A stretch of DNA of 64,000 nt from Streptomyces sp. NBC_01465 (GTDB lineage: Bacteria > Actinomycetota > Actinomycetes > Streptomycetales > Streptomycetaceae). How positions within the stretch are numbered: the first letter of the stretch is position 1; each line of letters starts with the position of its first letter. The stretch lies in contig NZ_CP109467.1 of NCBI RefSeq assembly GCF_036227325.1, positions 2,170,001 through 2,234,000 on the forward strand, given 5' to 3'. The notes below the pieces were generated by a model. It was not told where the DNA came from and did no database searches. It saw only the letters and a program-made list of their open reading frames with translations. This document shows positions 18,058-26,509 of the stretch, piece after piece. The translations under genes and the position numbers were made by a program.

Positions 18058-18969
18058 GTGAACATCCGCTCCCTCACTCGAGGCGACAGCGTGGTGATCG
18101 GAGCAGCGGTGGTGCTGTTCATCGCCTCGTTCCTCAATTCTTACGGCTGCGATGCCTCCGACGACGTCTGCGACAAGGTCATTCCCAACGGCTGGGAAGC
18201 CGGTCCGCTCCTCATGGGCGTGTATCTGCTGGGCCTCATCGCCGCAGCGCTGATCGTCATCAACCGCGCGCTCCCGCAGCCGCGGAAGGTCATCGGCATC
18301 GACCTCGGTCAGTTCGGGGTTGCTGCCGCAGTCATCACGCTGTGGAGCGCGCTCGGCTGGCTCTTCGACCCGGCAGCCGGCCTCGACAAGGGCGGCTCGT
18401 CCCCGGACCTCGGCATCGGCCTCATCCTCGGCCTGATCGCCGCGCTCGTCCTGGCCGGAGCTGCTGTCGCGACCCCCCTCGTCCCCGCCCTCCAGGCCCC
18501 CCTGCTCGGCGCCCCGCGCCCCGCGGTCCAGCAGCCTCCGTACGGTGCTCAGCCCGGTCAGCCCGGTCAGGGTTACGGCTACCCCGCCCAGCAGCAGCCC
18601 TACGGCGCCCAGCCGGGTCAGCCCGGTCCCGGGCAGCCGCAGCAGGGTCAGCCCCAGCCCTTCGGCGCCCAGCCCGGTCCGGGCCAGCCGCAGCAGGGTC
18701 AGCCGCAGCCCGCGCAGCACCAGCAGCCGCAGCCGGGTCCGGGTGGTCCGGCCGCCGGCGGGCCCGTCGGGGACTTCGCCCCGTTCTGGTTCGCGGTGCC
18801 GGTGGCCCGTCCCCTCTACGCCGAGGACGGCAACCCGTCCCCGATCGCCGAACTGGCGCCGGGCACCTGGTACCTCGCGGTCGAGCAGCGCGGTCCGGCC
18901 CTGATCGCCCAGACCCAGGACGGCCGTCGCGGCGTCCTCCAGGACACCACGGGCATCCAGCGCGGCTAG
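18058..18969 (+). CDS. Four-helix membrane protein with Gln/Pro/Gly repeat linker
   Basis: 303 residues from GTG 18058 (GAAGGAC upstream). Four predicted membrane segments lie at about 10-30, 43-63, 80-103 and 115-140. Then comes a low-complexity segment (about 150-235) built of AQPGQPG, QPQQGQPQPFGAQ and related units. A soluble C-terminal domain follows (GDFAPFWFAVPVARPLYAED ... GVLQDTTGIQRG). The layout resembles actinobacterial DUF5336/34-kDa-antigen-like proteins, but that is only a resemblance. DNA copies starting at 18603 and 18663 repeat with a 60-base offset. A strong terminator follows. Function unknown. Confidence 0.75.
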   Translation: MNIRSLTRGDSVVIGAAVVLFIASFLNSYGCDASDDVCDKVIPNGWEAGPLLMGVYLLGLIAAALIVINRALPQPRKVIGIDLGQFGVAAAVITLWSALGWLFDPAAGLDKGGSSPDLGIGLILGLIAALVLAGAAVATPLVPALQAPLLGAPRPAVQQPPYGAQPGQPGQGYGYPAQQQPYGAQPGQPGPGQPQQGQPQPFGAQPGPGQPQQGQPQPAQHQQPQPGPGGPAAGGPVGDFAPFWFAVPVARPLYAEDGNPSPIAELAPGTWYLAVEQRGPALIAQTQDGRRGVLQDTTGIQRG

Positions 18970-18999
18970 CGGTTCCGTTCTCGTACGGAGAAGCTGATC

Positions 19000-19030
19000 A
19001 CGGCCCCCACCCCTTCCGGGTGGGGGCCGT
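19000..19030 (+). terminator. Rho-independent-type terminator hairpin
   Basis: ACGGCCCCCACCC (19000-19012) pairs perfectly with GGGTGGGGGCCGT (19018-19030) around loop CTTCC, 31 bases after the 18058 gene's stop. The T-tract is weak (TGCGCTT), as is common in Streptomyces. Confidence 0.85.
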
Positions 19031-19106
19031 TGCGCTTACAGTCGCAAGTCGTCGCCTGACGCACCGTCAGATGACCCGCAACTGACCCGCGACCAAAGGG
19101 GATTCA

Positions 19107-20117
19107 ATGCGCCTCGGACTCGCCCTCGGCTACTGGGGCCGCGGGCCGACACCCGGCCACCTCGAACTCGCCCAGGAGGCCGAGCGGCTCGGCTACGACT
19201 CCGTCTGGACCGCAGAGGCCTGGGGCTCCGACGCTTTCACCCCGCTCACCTGGATCGCGGCCCACACCTCCCGCATCCGCCTGGGCACGGCGATCGCGCA
19301 GATGGCGGCCCGCTCCCCCACCGCCACCGCCATGCACGCCCTGACCCTCGACCACCTCTCCGGCGGCCGCATGATGCTGGGCCTGGGCCTGTCGGGCCCC
19401 CAGGTCGTCGAGGGCTGGTACGGGCGCCCCTTCCCCCGCAGCCCCCTCACCGCGACCCGCGAGTACGTCGACGTCATCCGCCAAGTCCTGCGCCGCGAGG
19501 GCCCGGTGGCCGTCGAAGGCCGCTTCCACGCCCACCCCTACACGGGCCCCGACGCCACCGGTCTCGGCAAACCCCTCAAACCCATCACCCACCCGCTCCG
19601 CGCCGATCTCCCGCTCCTCCTCGGCGCGGAGGGCCCCAAGAACATCGCCCAGACGACCCGTATCGCCGACGGCTGGCTCCCGCTCTACTGGTCGCCCACC
19701 CGTACCGACGTCTACGAGGCGTCCCTCGCCGACCTCCCCGAGAACTTCATGATCGCCCCGATGGCCCGCGCCAAGGTCTGCGACGACGTCGCCGAGGGCC
19801 TGCTCCCCGTGAAGGCGATGCTCGGCTTCTACATCGGCGGCATGGGCCACGCGGCCCGCAACTTCCACGCCGACCTGATGGCACGCATGGGGTACGAGTC
19901 GGAAGCCCGCCACATCCAGGAGCTCTTCCTCGCGGGCCGCAAGGAGGAGGCCGTCCTGGCTGTCCCCGACGCCTTCGCTGACGAGATCTCCCTGATCGGG
20001 CCCCGCCAACGCATCGCGGAACGCCTGGAGTTGTGGCGCAAGGGCCCGGTCACCGACCTCCTGGTCACCGCCCCCGACCCGCACACCCTCCGCGTCCTGG
20101 CCGAACTCAACAGCTGA
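19107..20117 (+). CDS. LLM-class F420-dependent oxidoreductase
   Basis: 336 residues with the luciferase-like TIM barrel typical of F420 enzymes: RLGLALGYWGRG at the N-terminus, QEAERLGYDSVWTAEAWGSD, TSRIRLGTAIAQMAARSPTATAMHALTLDHLSGGRMMLGLGLSGPQVVEGWYGRPF, and LPLLLGAEGPKNIAQTTRIADGWLP. Family members use reduced F420 to reduce or oxidise diverse substrates; the actual reaction cannot be read from sequence. It stands alone between a terminator and a methyltransferase gene. Confidence 0.9.
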   Translation: MRLGLALGYWGRGPTPGHLELAQEAERLGYDSVWTAEAWGSDAFTPLTWIAAHTSRIRLGTAIAQMAARSPTATAMHALTLDHLSGGRMMLGLGLSGPQVVEGWYGRPFPRSPLTATREYVDVIRQVLRREGPVAVEGRFHAHPYTGPDATGLGKPLKPITHPLRADLPLLLGAEGPKNIAQTTRIADGWLPLYWSPTRTDVYEASLADLPENFMIAPMARAKVCDDVAEGLLPVKAMLGFYIGGMGHAARNFHADLMARMGYESEARHIQELFLAGRKEEAVLAVPDAFADEISLIGPRQRIAERLELWRKGPVTDLLVTAPDPHTLRVLAELNS

Positions 20118-20189
20118 CAACCACCGCCTGGATCAAGGGATTTGGCCAGTGTCATAATCGAACTCCCCCACCCCAGGCTGGAATCACAC

Positions 20190-20975
20190 ATGTCGATACG
20201 CCCCACCGGAAGCCGCATCGACACGAGCAGGCCCCACCCGGCCCGTGTCTACGACTGGCTCCTCGGCGGCAAGGACAACTACCCCGTCGATCAGGAAGTG
20301 GCGGAGAAGCTGCCCCCGGAAGCGGGCCTCAACGCCCGCCGAAACCGCGCGTTCATGCACCGCGCGGCCGCCTGGCTGGCCGGCAACGGCATCGACCAGT
20401 ACCTCGACATCGGTACGGGCATACCGACCCACCCCAACCTGCACCAGATCGTGCAGACCACCGTCCCCACGGCGCGGATCGTGTACGCCGACAACGACCC
20501 CATCGTGCTGCGCCACGCGGAAGCCCTGCTGGTCAGCACCCCCGAGGGCGGCACGGACTACATCGAGGCCGACGTCCGCCAGCCCGGCCTGATCCTCGAC
20601 CACGCCCGTACGTTCCTGGACTTCACCCGCCCCATCGCCCTCTCCATGATCGCCCTGATGCACTTCATCGGCGACGACGAGGACCCGTACGGCCTGGCCA
20701 GGACCCTCGTCGACGCGCTCCCGTCGGGCAGCTACTTCGTCCTCTCCCACGGCACCACCGACGAGCACCCGCATCTCGTGCAGTCGGTGAAGGCGACGTA
20801 CAAGAAGGGTGAGATCCCCCTGCGGATGCGGACCCGCGCCGAGGTCGAGCCGTTCTTCGCGGGCCTCGACCTGGTGGCTCCCGGCCTGGTCACCGCCACG
20901 AAGTGGTACCAGCAGGAGCCCGCCCCCGCGGAGGAGCTGAGCGGCTTCTACGTCGGCGTCGCCCGCGTCCCGTAG
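20190..20975 (+). CDS. SAM-dependent methyltransferase (Methyltransf_19/DUF574 type)
   Basis: 261 residues from ATG 20190, which gives the family's usual start just before RIDTSRPHPARVYDWLLGGKDNY. That segment, plus YLDIGTGIPTHPNLHQIVQ, VVYADNDPIVL-like ARIVYADNDPIVLRHAEALL and ALMMHFI-like IALMHFIGDDEDP, are hallmarks of an actinobacterial family with dozens of paralogues per Streptomyces genome, often near whiJ-type genes. Substrate unknown. It is convergent with the MDMPI-family gene. Confidence 0.88.
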   Translation: MSIRPTGSRIDTSRPHPARVYDWLLGGKDNYPVDQEVAEKLPPEAGLNARRNRAFMHRAAAWLAGNGIDQYLDIGTGIPTHPNLHQIVQTTVPTARIVYADNDPIVLRHAEALLVSTPEGGTDYIEADVRQPGLILDHARTFLDFTRPIALSMIALMHFIGDDEDPYGLARTLVDALPSGSYFVLSHGTTDEHPHLVQSVKATYKKGEIPLRMRTRAEVEPFFAGLDLVAPGLVTATKWYQQEPAPAEELSGFYVGVARVP

Positions 20976-20991
20976 ACCCGGCCGGAACCGC

Positions 20992-21777
20992 CTAGCCGAA
21001 CGACGCCCGCGCCAGCCAGAAGTCCAGCAGCTCCGTGTCGCCGAAGACCTCCACCCGGTCGCTGTCGGCGGGCAGACGGCGGTAGAAGACCTGGAGCACG
21101 TCGGCGAGCGCGCCGCGCACGGCCACGGTCGCCTTGTCGTGGCCGCGCCGCCAGGTGAAGCCCTCGTCGCCGAACTCGATCATCCACTCCGCGTCCACGC
21201 CCGGCGCGTCCGTGGCGTGGAGGTGCAGGGAGCGCCCCGCGCCCCGCAGCTCAAGCGCCTCGGGGTCGCCCAGCTCGGCCGAGAGGGCGACGATCTCCAG
21301 CCATTCGTCGATGGTGTCAGCGGCGACCTCGGGGATGACGTCGTACGCCACCGAGGCCGCCAGCGCCGCGTCCGCGCGGTGGATCACGGTCTCGTGCACC
21401 ATGCGGCGGGCCCAGAAGCCCGCGCGCTGCTCCCTGGCCCAGGTCCACACGGCCAGATCGGGGCCCGCCTCCCGCAGTGTGGCGGCGAGGAGCTCGGCGC
21501 CCTGTGCCAGCCAGGCGCCCAGGGCGGCGGGGTCGTCCCCGGCGGGGCCTGTGGCGTCCGGGACGTCTTCGTCCGGGACTTCCTTCGTGGCCCGCGTACG
21601 GACGATGTGCTCCGCCCAGCGGTGCGCGGCGCCCACGTGCCGGGCGAGCTGCCCGAGGTTCCAGTCGGGGCAGCTCGGGACCCGGGACGCGGGGTCGGCT
21701 CCGGCGATCACGGACCTCAACAGGCCGGTCTCGCGGAGGAGTTCGTCGCAGTAGCGCTCATGGGAAAGCAGTGTCAT
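20992..21777 (-). CDS. Maleylpyruvate isomerase-family mycothiol-dependent enzyme (TIGR03083-like)
   Basis: 261 residues. The N-terminal DinB/MDMPI helical bundle has the metal site pattern CPDWNLGQLARHVGAAHRWAEHIV (first His) and MVHETVIHRADAALA (two more His), with a smaller C-terminal domain after about residue 150. Members are mycothiol S-transferases or isomerases; only a few have known substrates. The gene precedes a small lipoprotein gene on the other side but the two are not clearly an operon, since this gene's start at 21777 is 18 bases from the lipoprotein's stop, in the same orientation. Confidence 0.85.
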   Translation of the reverse strand: MTLLSHERYCDELLRETGLLRSVIAGADPASRVPSCPDWNLGQLARHVGAAHRWAEHIVRTRATKEVPDEDVPDATGPAGDDPAALGAWLAQGAELLAATLREAGPDLAVWTWAREQRAGFWARRMVHETVIHRADAALAASVAYDVIPEVAADTIDEWLEIVALSAELGDPEALELRGAGRSLHLHATDAPGVDAEWMIEFGDEGFTWRRGHDKATVAVRGALADVLQVFYRRLPADSDRVEVFGDTELLDFWLARASFG

Positions 21778-21795
21778 GGGCGCAGCCTATGCACG

Positions 21796-22341
21796 TCAGC
21801 TACCGGTGAGCTGCCCCGCGGACGGAACCTTGTCGGTGATCTCCGCGCCCGCGCTCTTGCCCGCGTCCTTCACGGAGTTGATCACGTCCTCGAAGGTGCC
21901 CGCGGCGCCCTCCGCGCTGTCGCTGTTGCGCAGCTTGCTCGGCAGGGACTTCAGCGACTCGATGCCCGCGGAGAGCGGGGCGACGGCCTTCGCGAGGGTC
22001 GGGTCGCCCTTGGCGTTGGAGACCGCGGCCTTGAGGCGGTTGTACGTGAAGAGACCCGCCACACCCGCCTTGACCATGGCGAACTTCTGGCCGCTCGCGC
22101 CCTTCTTGAACTTGCCCGCCTTGAAGGGCTTCACGATCCATTGGTACGTCGCCCCGGCCGCGAGACCCGCGTTGGCCACGAACCGGGTCTTGGCGAACTT
22201 CTGCGCCTCTGCGGACGACGTCGGCGTCGCTGACGCGCTCGTGTCGTCGTCACTGCTTCCGCAGGCCGTGGTTCCGGCCAACAGGGCACAGGACAGGAGC
22301 AGCGCGACCAGCGCGCGGCGAAGGGGGGCGGAAGCGGGCAC
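21796..22341 (-). CDS. Small lipoprotein, unknown function
   Basis: 181 residues from GTG 22341, which has GGAGG six bases upstream. The N-terminus is a lipoprotein-type signal: RRALVALLLSCALLAGTTAC with a likely lipidated Cys, then GSSDDDTSASATPTSSAE. The mature part is Lys/Ala-rich and probably helical (FVANAGLAAGATYQWIVKPF, KAGVAGLFTYNRLKAAV). I do not recognise the family. It is transcribed toward the MDMPI-type gene and may share its transcript. Confidence 0.7.
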   Translation of the reverse strand: MPASAPLRRALVALLLSCALLAGTTACGSSDDDTSASATPTSSAEAQKFAKTRFVANAGLAAGATYQWIVKPFKAGKFKKGASGQKFAMVKAGVAGLFTYNRLKAAVSNAKGDPTLAKAVAPLSAGIESLKSLPSKLRNSDSAEGAAGTFEDVINSVKDAGKSAGAEITDKVPSAGQLTGS

Positions 22342-22443
22342 GACGTACCTCCAGGTACACGAATCGTTGCTTCCCGCAGCCTCACCCGGGTGCCCGCGCC
22401 CCGCCACCCGGGCGCGTCCGGACAGGTGTCGCCGGCCGGGCGG

Positions 22444-23532
22444 CTAGCAGCAGTCCGGCTCCAGGCCCCTGGGGAGCCGCTCCCCGCCGAAGACCGCGAC
22501 GGTCGCCTCGTCGCCCCCGAGCGCGGCGACCGCGAGCAGCAGCGACCCGGCCGTCCAACTCGTCCTCTCCTCCGGCCAGATGGCCGCGGGGCTGCCGTCC
22601 GCACCGGCCTCGAAGACGTACCCCGTCCAGTAGAGGCCGTCCTCGGCGCACCGCAGGTGCTGGACGGACTGAAGGATCTCCAGGGCGCGGTCCGACTCCC
22701 CCATCACCCAGAGCGCCAGAGCGAGTTCACAGCTCTCGCCGCCGGTGACCCAGGGGTTGGGCAGGACGCAGCGGACGCCGAGGCCGGGGACGACGAAGCG
22801 GTCCCACTCCGCCTCGATACGGGTCTTGGCGGCGGGCCCGGTGATCGCGCCGGCCAGGACGGGGTAGTACCAGTCCATGGAGTAGCGGGACTTGTCGAGG
22901 AAGCGTTCGGGGTGGCTGCGGATCGCGTGGCCGAGTGCGCCGGCCGCCAACTCCCAGTCGGGCTGCGGCTCTTCGCGTTCCTCGGCGATCGCGAGGGCGC
23001 AGCGCAGCGCCTGGTGGATCGAGGAGGACCCGGTGAGGAGCGCGTCGCGGACGGGGGTGCCGTCCTCCTCGCGCTTCCAGCCGATCTCGCCGCCGGGCTG
23101 CTGGAGGCCGAGGACGAACTCGATCGCGGCGTAGACGGCGGGCCACATCCGGTCGAGGAAGGTGTCGTCGCCGGTGGCCAGGTAGTGATGCCAGACGCCG
23201 ACGGCGATGTACGCGCAGAAGTTGGTCTCGCGGCCCCGGTCGGTGACGTCGGCGGCGTCCCCGTCCTGGTATGCGGCATACCAGGAGCCGTCCTGGTTCT
23301 GGTGGCGGGCCAGCCACTCGTACGCGCGTGCGGCGGCCTCGTGCTCGCCCGCCGCGTCCAGCGCCATGGCGGCCTCGGTGTGGTCCCAGGGGTCGAGGTG
23401 GTGGCCGCGGAACCACGGTATGGCGCCGTCCTCGCGCTGTACGGCGAGGATCCCGGTCACCGTCCCTGCGGCCTGCTCTGCGGTGAGGACCCCGGGCAGG
23501 ACGAGGTGCTCGGTGCGCCCCGGTGAGGTCAC
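22444..23532 (-). CDS. Prenyltransferase/squalene-cyclase-like alpha/alpha-toroid protein
   Basis: 362 residues from GTG 23532, whose GTGA overlaps the stop of the upstream methyltransferase. The chain is a series of helix pairs with QW-like turns (QNQDGSWYAAYQDG, LQQPGGEIGWKREEDG, CAEDGLYWTGYVFEAG), the (alpha/alpha)6 toroid seen in terpene cyclases and GH-like hydrolases. I see no DCTAE/DxDD cyclase motif, so a hydrolase, polysaccharide-binding or scaffold role is as likely as terpene chemistry. It is the last gene of a glycosyltransferase/methyltransferase/toroid operon that recurs in Streptomyces. No signal peptide. Confidence 0.75.
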   Translation of the reverse strand: MTSPGRTEHLVLPGVLTAEQAAGTVTGILAVQREDGAIPWFRGHHLDPWDHTEAAMALDAAGEHEAAARAYEWLARHQNQDGSWYAAYQDGDAADVTDRGRETNFCAYIAVGVWHHYLATGDDTFLDRMWPAVYAAIEFVLGLQQPGGEIGWKREEDGTPVRDALLTGSSSIHQALRCALAIAEEREEPQPDWELAAGALGHAIRSHPERFLDKSRYSMDWYYPVLAGAITGPAAKTRIEAEWDRFVVPGLGVRCVLPNPWVTGGESCELALALWVMGESDRALEILQSVQHLRCAEDGLYWTGYVFEAGADGSPAAIWPEERTSWTAGSLLLAVAALGGDEATVAVFGGERLPRGLEPDCC

Positions 23533-24260
23533 GCGTCGGCCTTGGGGGTGTGGGGCTTGGTCGCGTACGCCACGAAGCTCTTGCCGACGACCGGGTTGAG
23601 CAGCTGCTCGGCGATGCGGGTCGCGGCGGGCTTCTTCATGATGTCCCAGACCAGGAGCTTGTGGTACGCCTTCACCGGCAGCGCCTTGTCGTTGTCGACG
23701 CCGAAGGCGCACTTGAGCCACCAGTAGGGGGCGTGGAGTGCGTGCGCGTGGTGGGTGCCGTACGGCTTGAGGCCGGCCTCGCGCATCTTGCCGAGGAGCT
23801 CGTCGGCCTTGTAGATGCGGATGTGGCCGCCCTCGTTCGCGTGATACTCGTCGCTCAGCGCCCAGCAGACCTTCTCGGGCCCGTAGCGCGGGACGGTGAC
23901 GGCGATGCGGCCGCCGGGCTTGAGGACGCGGACCATCTCCGCGAGGACGCCCTTGTCGTCGGGGATGTGCTCCATGACCTCGGAGATGATCACGACGTCG
24001 AAGGAGTCGTCGGGGAAGGGCAGGTTGAGCGCGTCGCCCTCCATCGCGGTGGCGGTGGCGCCGGCCGGGGCCTCACCGGCCTCCTTCATGGCGGCGAACC
24101 ACTTGGCGACCTCGCGGATCTCCTCGCCGTTCTGGTCGAGGGCCACGACCTGGGCGCCGCGCCGGTAGCACTCGAAGGCGTGCCGGCCCGCGCCGCAGCC
24201 CAGGTCGAGCACGCGGTCGCCTGCGGCGAGCGGGAAGCGGGAAAAATCGACGGTCAGCAC
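23529..24260 (-). CDS. Class I SAM-dependent methyltransferase
   Basis: 243 residues. Motif I is VLDLGCGAGRHAFECYRRGAQVVALDQNGEE, followed by ALNLPFPDDSFDVVIISEVMEHIPDDKGVLAEMVRVLKPGGRIAVTVPRYGPEKVCW, a complete Methyltransf_11 core. The C-terminal part (AYHKLLVWDIMKKPAATRIAEQLLNPVVGKSF) is basic and may contact a membrane or a polymer. It is the middle gene of the operon, downstream of the glycosyltransferase and translationally coupled to the toroid gene. The target may be a glycolipid or polysaccharide, inferred from its neighbours. Confidence 0.88.
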   Translation of the reverse strand: MLTVDFSRFPLAAGDRVLDLGCGAGRHAFECYRRGAQVVALDQNGEEIREVAKWFAAMKEAGEAPAGATATAMEGDALNLPFPDDSFDVVIISEVMEHIPDDKGVLAEMVRVLKPGGRIAVTVPRYGPEKVCWALSDEYHANEGGHIRIYKADELLGKMREAGLKPYGTHHAHALHAPYWWLKCAFGVDNDKALPVKAYHKLLVWDIMKKPAATRIAEQLLNPVVGKSFVAYATKPHTPKADA

Positions 24261-24327
24261 GGAGTCAGCCCTTCCGGGTGGATGGTCGTGGCACCCCGGC
24301 GCGGGGCGTGGAGTTCTGCGGCCGCGC

Positions 24328-25662
24328 TCAACGGCTGCCGCCGCGGCGGGCGGCCCGGGCGGCCGCCATCGCGGCGCGGTAGTGCTCGGCCGTACCGATC
24401 GCCGCCTGGCGCCAGGTGAAGCGGGAGAGCACCCGCTCGCGGCCCGCTGCGCCGAGGCGGGCGCGGAGGTCGGGGTCGCCGAGGAGGCGGTCGAGGGCGT
24501 CGGCGAGGGCGCCCGCGTCGCCGGGCGGGACGGCGAGGCAGGTCTCGCCGTCGGCCCCGGTGACTTCGGGGATGGCGCCGCCGGTGGTGGCGACGAGGGG
24601 GGTGCCGGTGGCCATGGCCTCGGCCGCGGGCAGCGAGAAGCCCTCGTACAGGGACGGGACGCAGGAGACCTGGGCGCTGCGCACCAGGTCGACGAGTTCG
24701 GCGTCGGTGATGCCCTTGACGAACTCGACGGCGCCTTCGAGCCCGTACTTCTCGATGGCCTGGGCGACGGGGCCGTCCTCGGCGCGCTTGCCGACGACGA
24801 CGAGGTGGGCGGCGGGGTTGCCCGTACGGAGCTTGGCGAGGGCCTCGACGAGGTGCACGAGCCCCTTCAGCGGGACGTCGGCGCTCGACGTGGTGACGAT
24901 GCGGCCCTCGACCTCGGCGACGGAGGGGTCGGGCGACCAGAGGTCGGTGTCGGCGCCGATGTGCACGACGTGGATGCGGTCGGGGCGCACCCCGAGGTGG
25001 TCGACGATCTCCCTCTCCGAGGAGCCGGAGACGGTGAGGACGGAGGGCAGGCGGCGGGCGACGCGCTTCTGCATGCGCGTGAAGCCGTACCAGCGCCGAA
25101 CGGAGGCGCGCTTGCGCCAGTCCGGGGCGGCCGTCAGGTCCAGCTGCCGGTCGACGGTGATGGGGTGGTGGATGGTGGTGACGAGGGGCGCGCCGAGGTC
25201 GGCGAGCAGTCCGTAGCCGAGCGTCTGGTTGTCGTGGATGACGTCGAACTCGCCGCGGCGGGCGGCCAGATGGCGGCGCGCGCGGAGCGAGAAGGTCAGG
25301 GGCTCGGGGAAGCCGCCGGTCCACATGGTGCCGACCTCGACGGCGTCGATCCAGTCGCGGTACTCGTCGCGCTTGGGGTTCCGGAAGGGGTCCGGGCTGC
25401 GGTAGAGGTCGAGGCTGGAGAGCTCGGTGAGGGGCACGCCCTCGTCGAGTACGGGAAAGGGCTGTGCCCCGATGACCTCGACGCTGTGCCCGAGGCGGGC
25501 GAGCTCGCGCGAGAGGTGGCGGACGTAGACGCCCTGGCCTCCGCAGAACGGATTGCCCTTGTACGTGAGGAGCGCGATGTGCAGGGGACGGTCGGCGTCG
25601 CCGTCGTCCCGTCCGGGCGCTCCGTCGGCGAGGGGCCCCGCCTCCACGGCCTCAGCGGTCAC
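24328..25662 (-). CDS. GT4-family glycosyltransferase (GT-B fold)
   Basis: 444 residues from GTG 25662 with a GAAGGGGG ribosome site. The N-terminal Rossmann half has ALLTYKGNPFCGGQGVYVRHLSRELARLGHSVEVI. The donor half has TTSSADVPLKGLVHLVEALAKL and the E-x7-E retaining-transferase motif in PSLYEGFSLPAAEAMATGTPLVATTGGAIPEV. GT4 enzymes add sugars from nucleotide or polyprenyl donors to lipids or glycans. It leads the operon and is divergent from the KstR-like gene; a KstR-like site lies 59 bases upstream of its start, so sterol- or CoA-responsive control is possible. Confidence 0.88.
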   Translation of the reverse strand: MTAEAVEAGPLADGAPGRDDGDADRPLHIALLTYKGNPFCGGQGVYVRHLSRELARLGHSVEVIGAQPFPVLDEGVPLTELSSLDLYRSPDPFRNPKRDEYRDWIDAVEVGTMWTGGFPEPLTFSLRARRHLAARRGEFDVIHDNQTLGYGLLADLGAPLVTTIHHPITVDRQLDLTAAPDWRKRASVRRWYGFTRMQKRVARRLPSVLTVSGSSEREIVDHLGVRPDRIHVVHIGADTDLWSPDPSVAEVEGRIVTTSSADVPLKGLVHLVEALAKLRTGNPAAHLVVVGKRAEDGPVAQAIEKYGLEGAVEFVKGITDAELVDLVRSAQVSCVPSLYEGFSLPAAEAMATGTPLVATTGGAIPEVTGADGETCLAVPPGDAGALADALDRLLGDPDLRARLGAAGRERVLSRFTWRQAAIGTAEHYRAAMAAARAARRGGSR

Positions 25663-25720
25663 TCTCGGCCCCCTTCTTCACTGCAAGCTTTTCGCCGGAG
25701 CGTATCCGCTCGTGCCAATC

Positions 25721-25734
25721 TAGAACAAGTTCTC
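25721..25734. promoter_or_regulatory. KstR-like site, one mismatch
   Basis: TAGAACAAGTTCTC matches TnnAACnnGTTnnA except for the last base. It lies between the divergent glycosyltransferase (start 25662) and the TetR/KstR-like gene (start 25892) and could serve autoregulation. Confidence 0.6.
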
Positions 25735-25891
25735 GTACACTGGCCTGATCGTTGAACGAGCATCGAATCTACCGGCTGGTAGCCCCTGCGGGACCGGCCC
25801 GATCAGGTGATTCGCGCCACCCGGGGGCCTCCTGGCATGCTGTCGCCTCCCGAAACGGTGCAGCTCAGATGTATGTCACGGATGGGGACAC

Positions 25892-26509
25892 ATGACAGCG
25901 GAAGCGAAGCCGCCATCGCCGGCACTGACAGAACGTCAGGAAGCGCGCCGCCGTCGCATTCTGCACGCGAGCGCGCAGCTCGCCAGCCGGGGCGGGTTCG
26001 AGGCGGTACAGATGCGCGAGGTCGCGGAGTCCTCGCAGGTCGCGCTCGGCACGCTCTACCGCTACTTCCCCTCCAAGGTGCACCTGCTGGTCGCCACGAT
26101 GCAGGACCAGCTCCAGCACATGCACACGACACTGAAGAAGCGCCCGCCGGCCGGTGACACGGCGGCCGAACGGGTCGCATCGACCCTGATGGGCGCCTTC
26201 CGCGCCCTGCAGCGCGAACCGCACCTGGCGGACGCGATGGTCCGCGCCCTGACCTTCGCGGACCGCAGCGTGAGCCCCGAGGTCGACACGGTCTCGCGCC
26301 AGACGACGGTGATCATCCTGGACGCGATGGGCCTGGAGAACCCGACCCCGCTGCAGCTCTCCGCGGTCCGGGTGATCGAGCACACCTGGCACTCGGCGCT
26401 GATCACCTGGCTGTCGGGCCGGGCCTCCATCGCCCAGGTCAAGATCGACATCGAGACGGTCTGCCGCCTGATCGACCTGACGGACCCGGACGCTCACCAC
26501 ATGGGCTGA
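25892..26509 (+). CDS. kstR: TetR-family regulator, KstR-like
   Basis: 205 residues. The HTH region RRRRILHASAQLASRGGFEAVQMREVAESSQVALGTLYRYFPSKVHLLVA matches mycobacterial KstR almost throughout (VQMR-VA and LGTLYRYFPSKVHLLV), and the C-terminal VIEHTWHSALITWLSGRAS resembles its ligand domain. KstR represses sterol-degradation genes and is released by a steroid-CoA intermediate. Here a matching operator lies upstream, and good matches occur before the acyl-CoA dehydrogenase, aldehyde dehydrogenase, metallo-hydrolase, thiolase and P450 genes in this window. Family assignment comes from remembered KstR sequence; ligand identity in this organism is inference. The gene overlaps the convergent TPR gene by 16 bases. 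Confidence 0.85.
   Translation: MTAEAKPPSPALTERQEARRRRILHASAQLASRGGFEAVQMREVAESSQVALGTLYRYFPSKVHLLVATMQDQLQHMHTTLKKRPPAGDTAAERVASTLMGAFRALQREPHLADAMVRALTFADRSVSPEVDTVSRQTTVIILDAMGLENPTPLQLSAVRVIEHTWHSALITWLSGRASIAQVKIDIETVCRLIDLTDPDAHHMG

Noticed and set aside
20142..20189. TTG start giving the methyltransferase 16 extra residues
   Set aside because: Poor start codon, no ribosome site, and the family begins near the ATG at 20190.
21139..22233. 364-residue plus-strand frame over the MDMPI and lipoprotein genes
   Set aside because: Shadow of two minus-strand genes with good starts and motifs.
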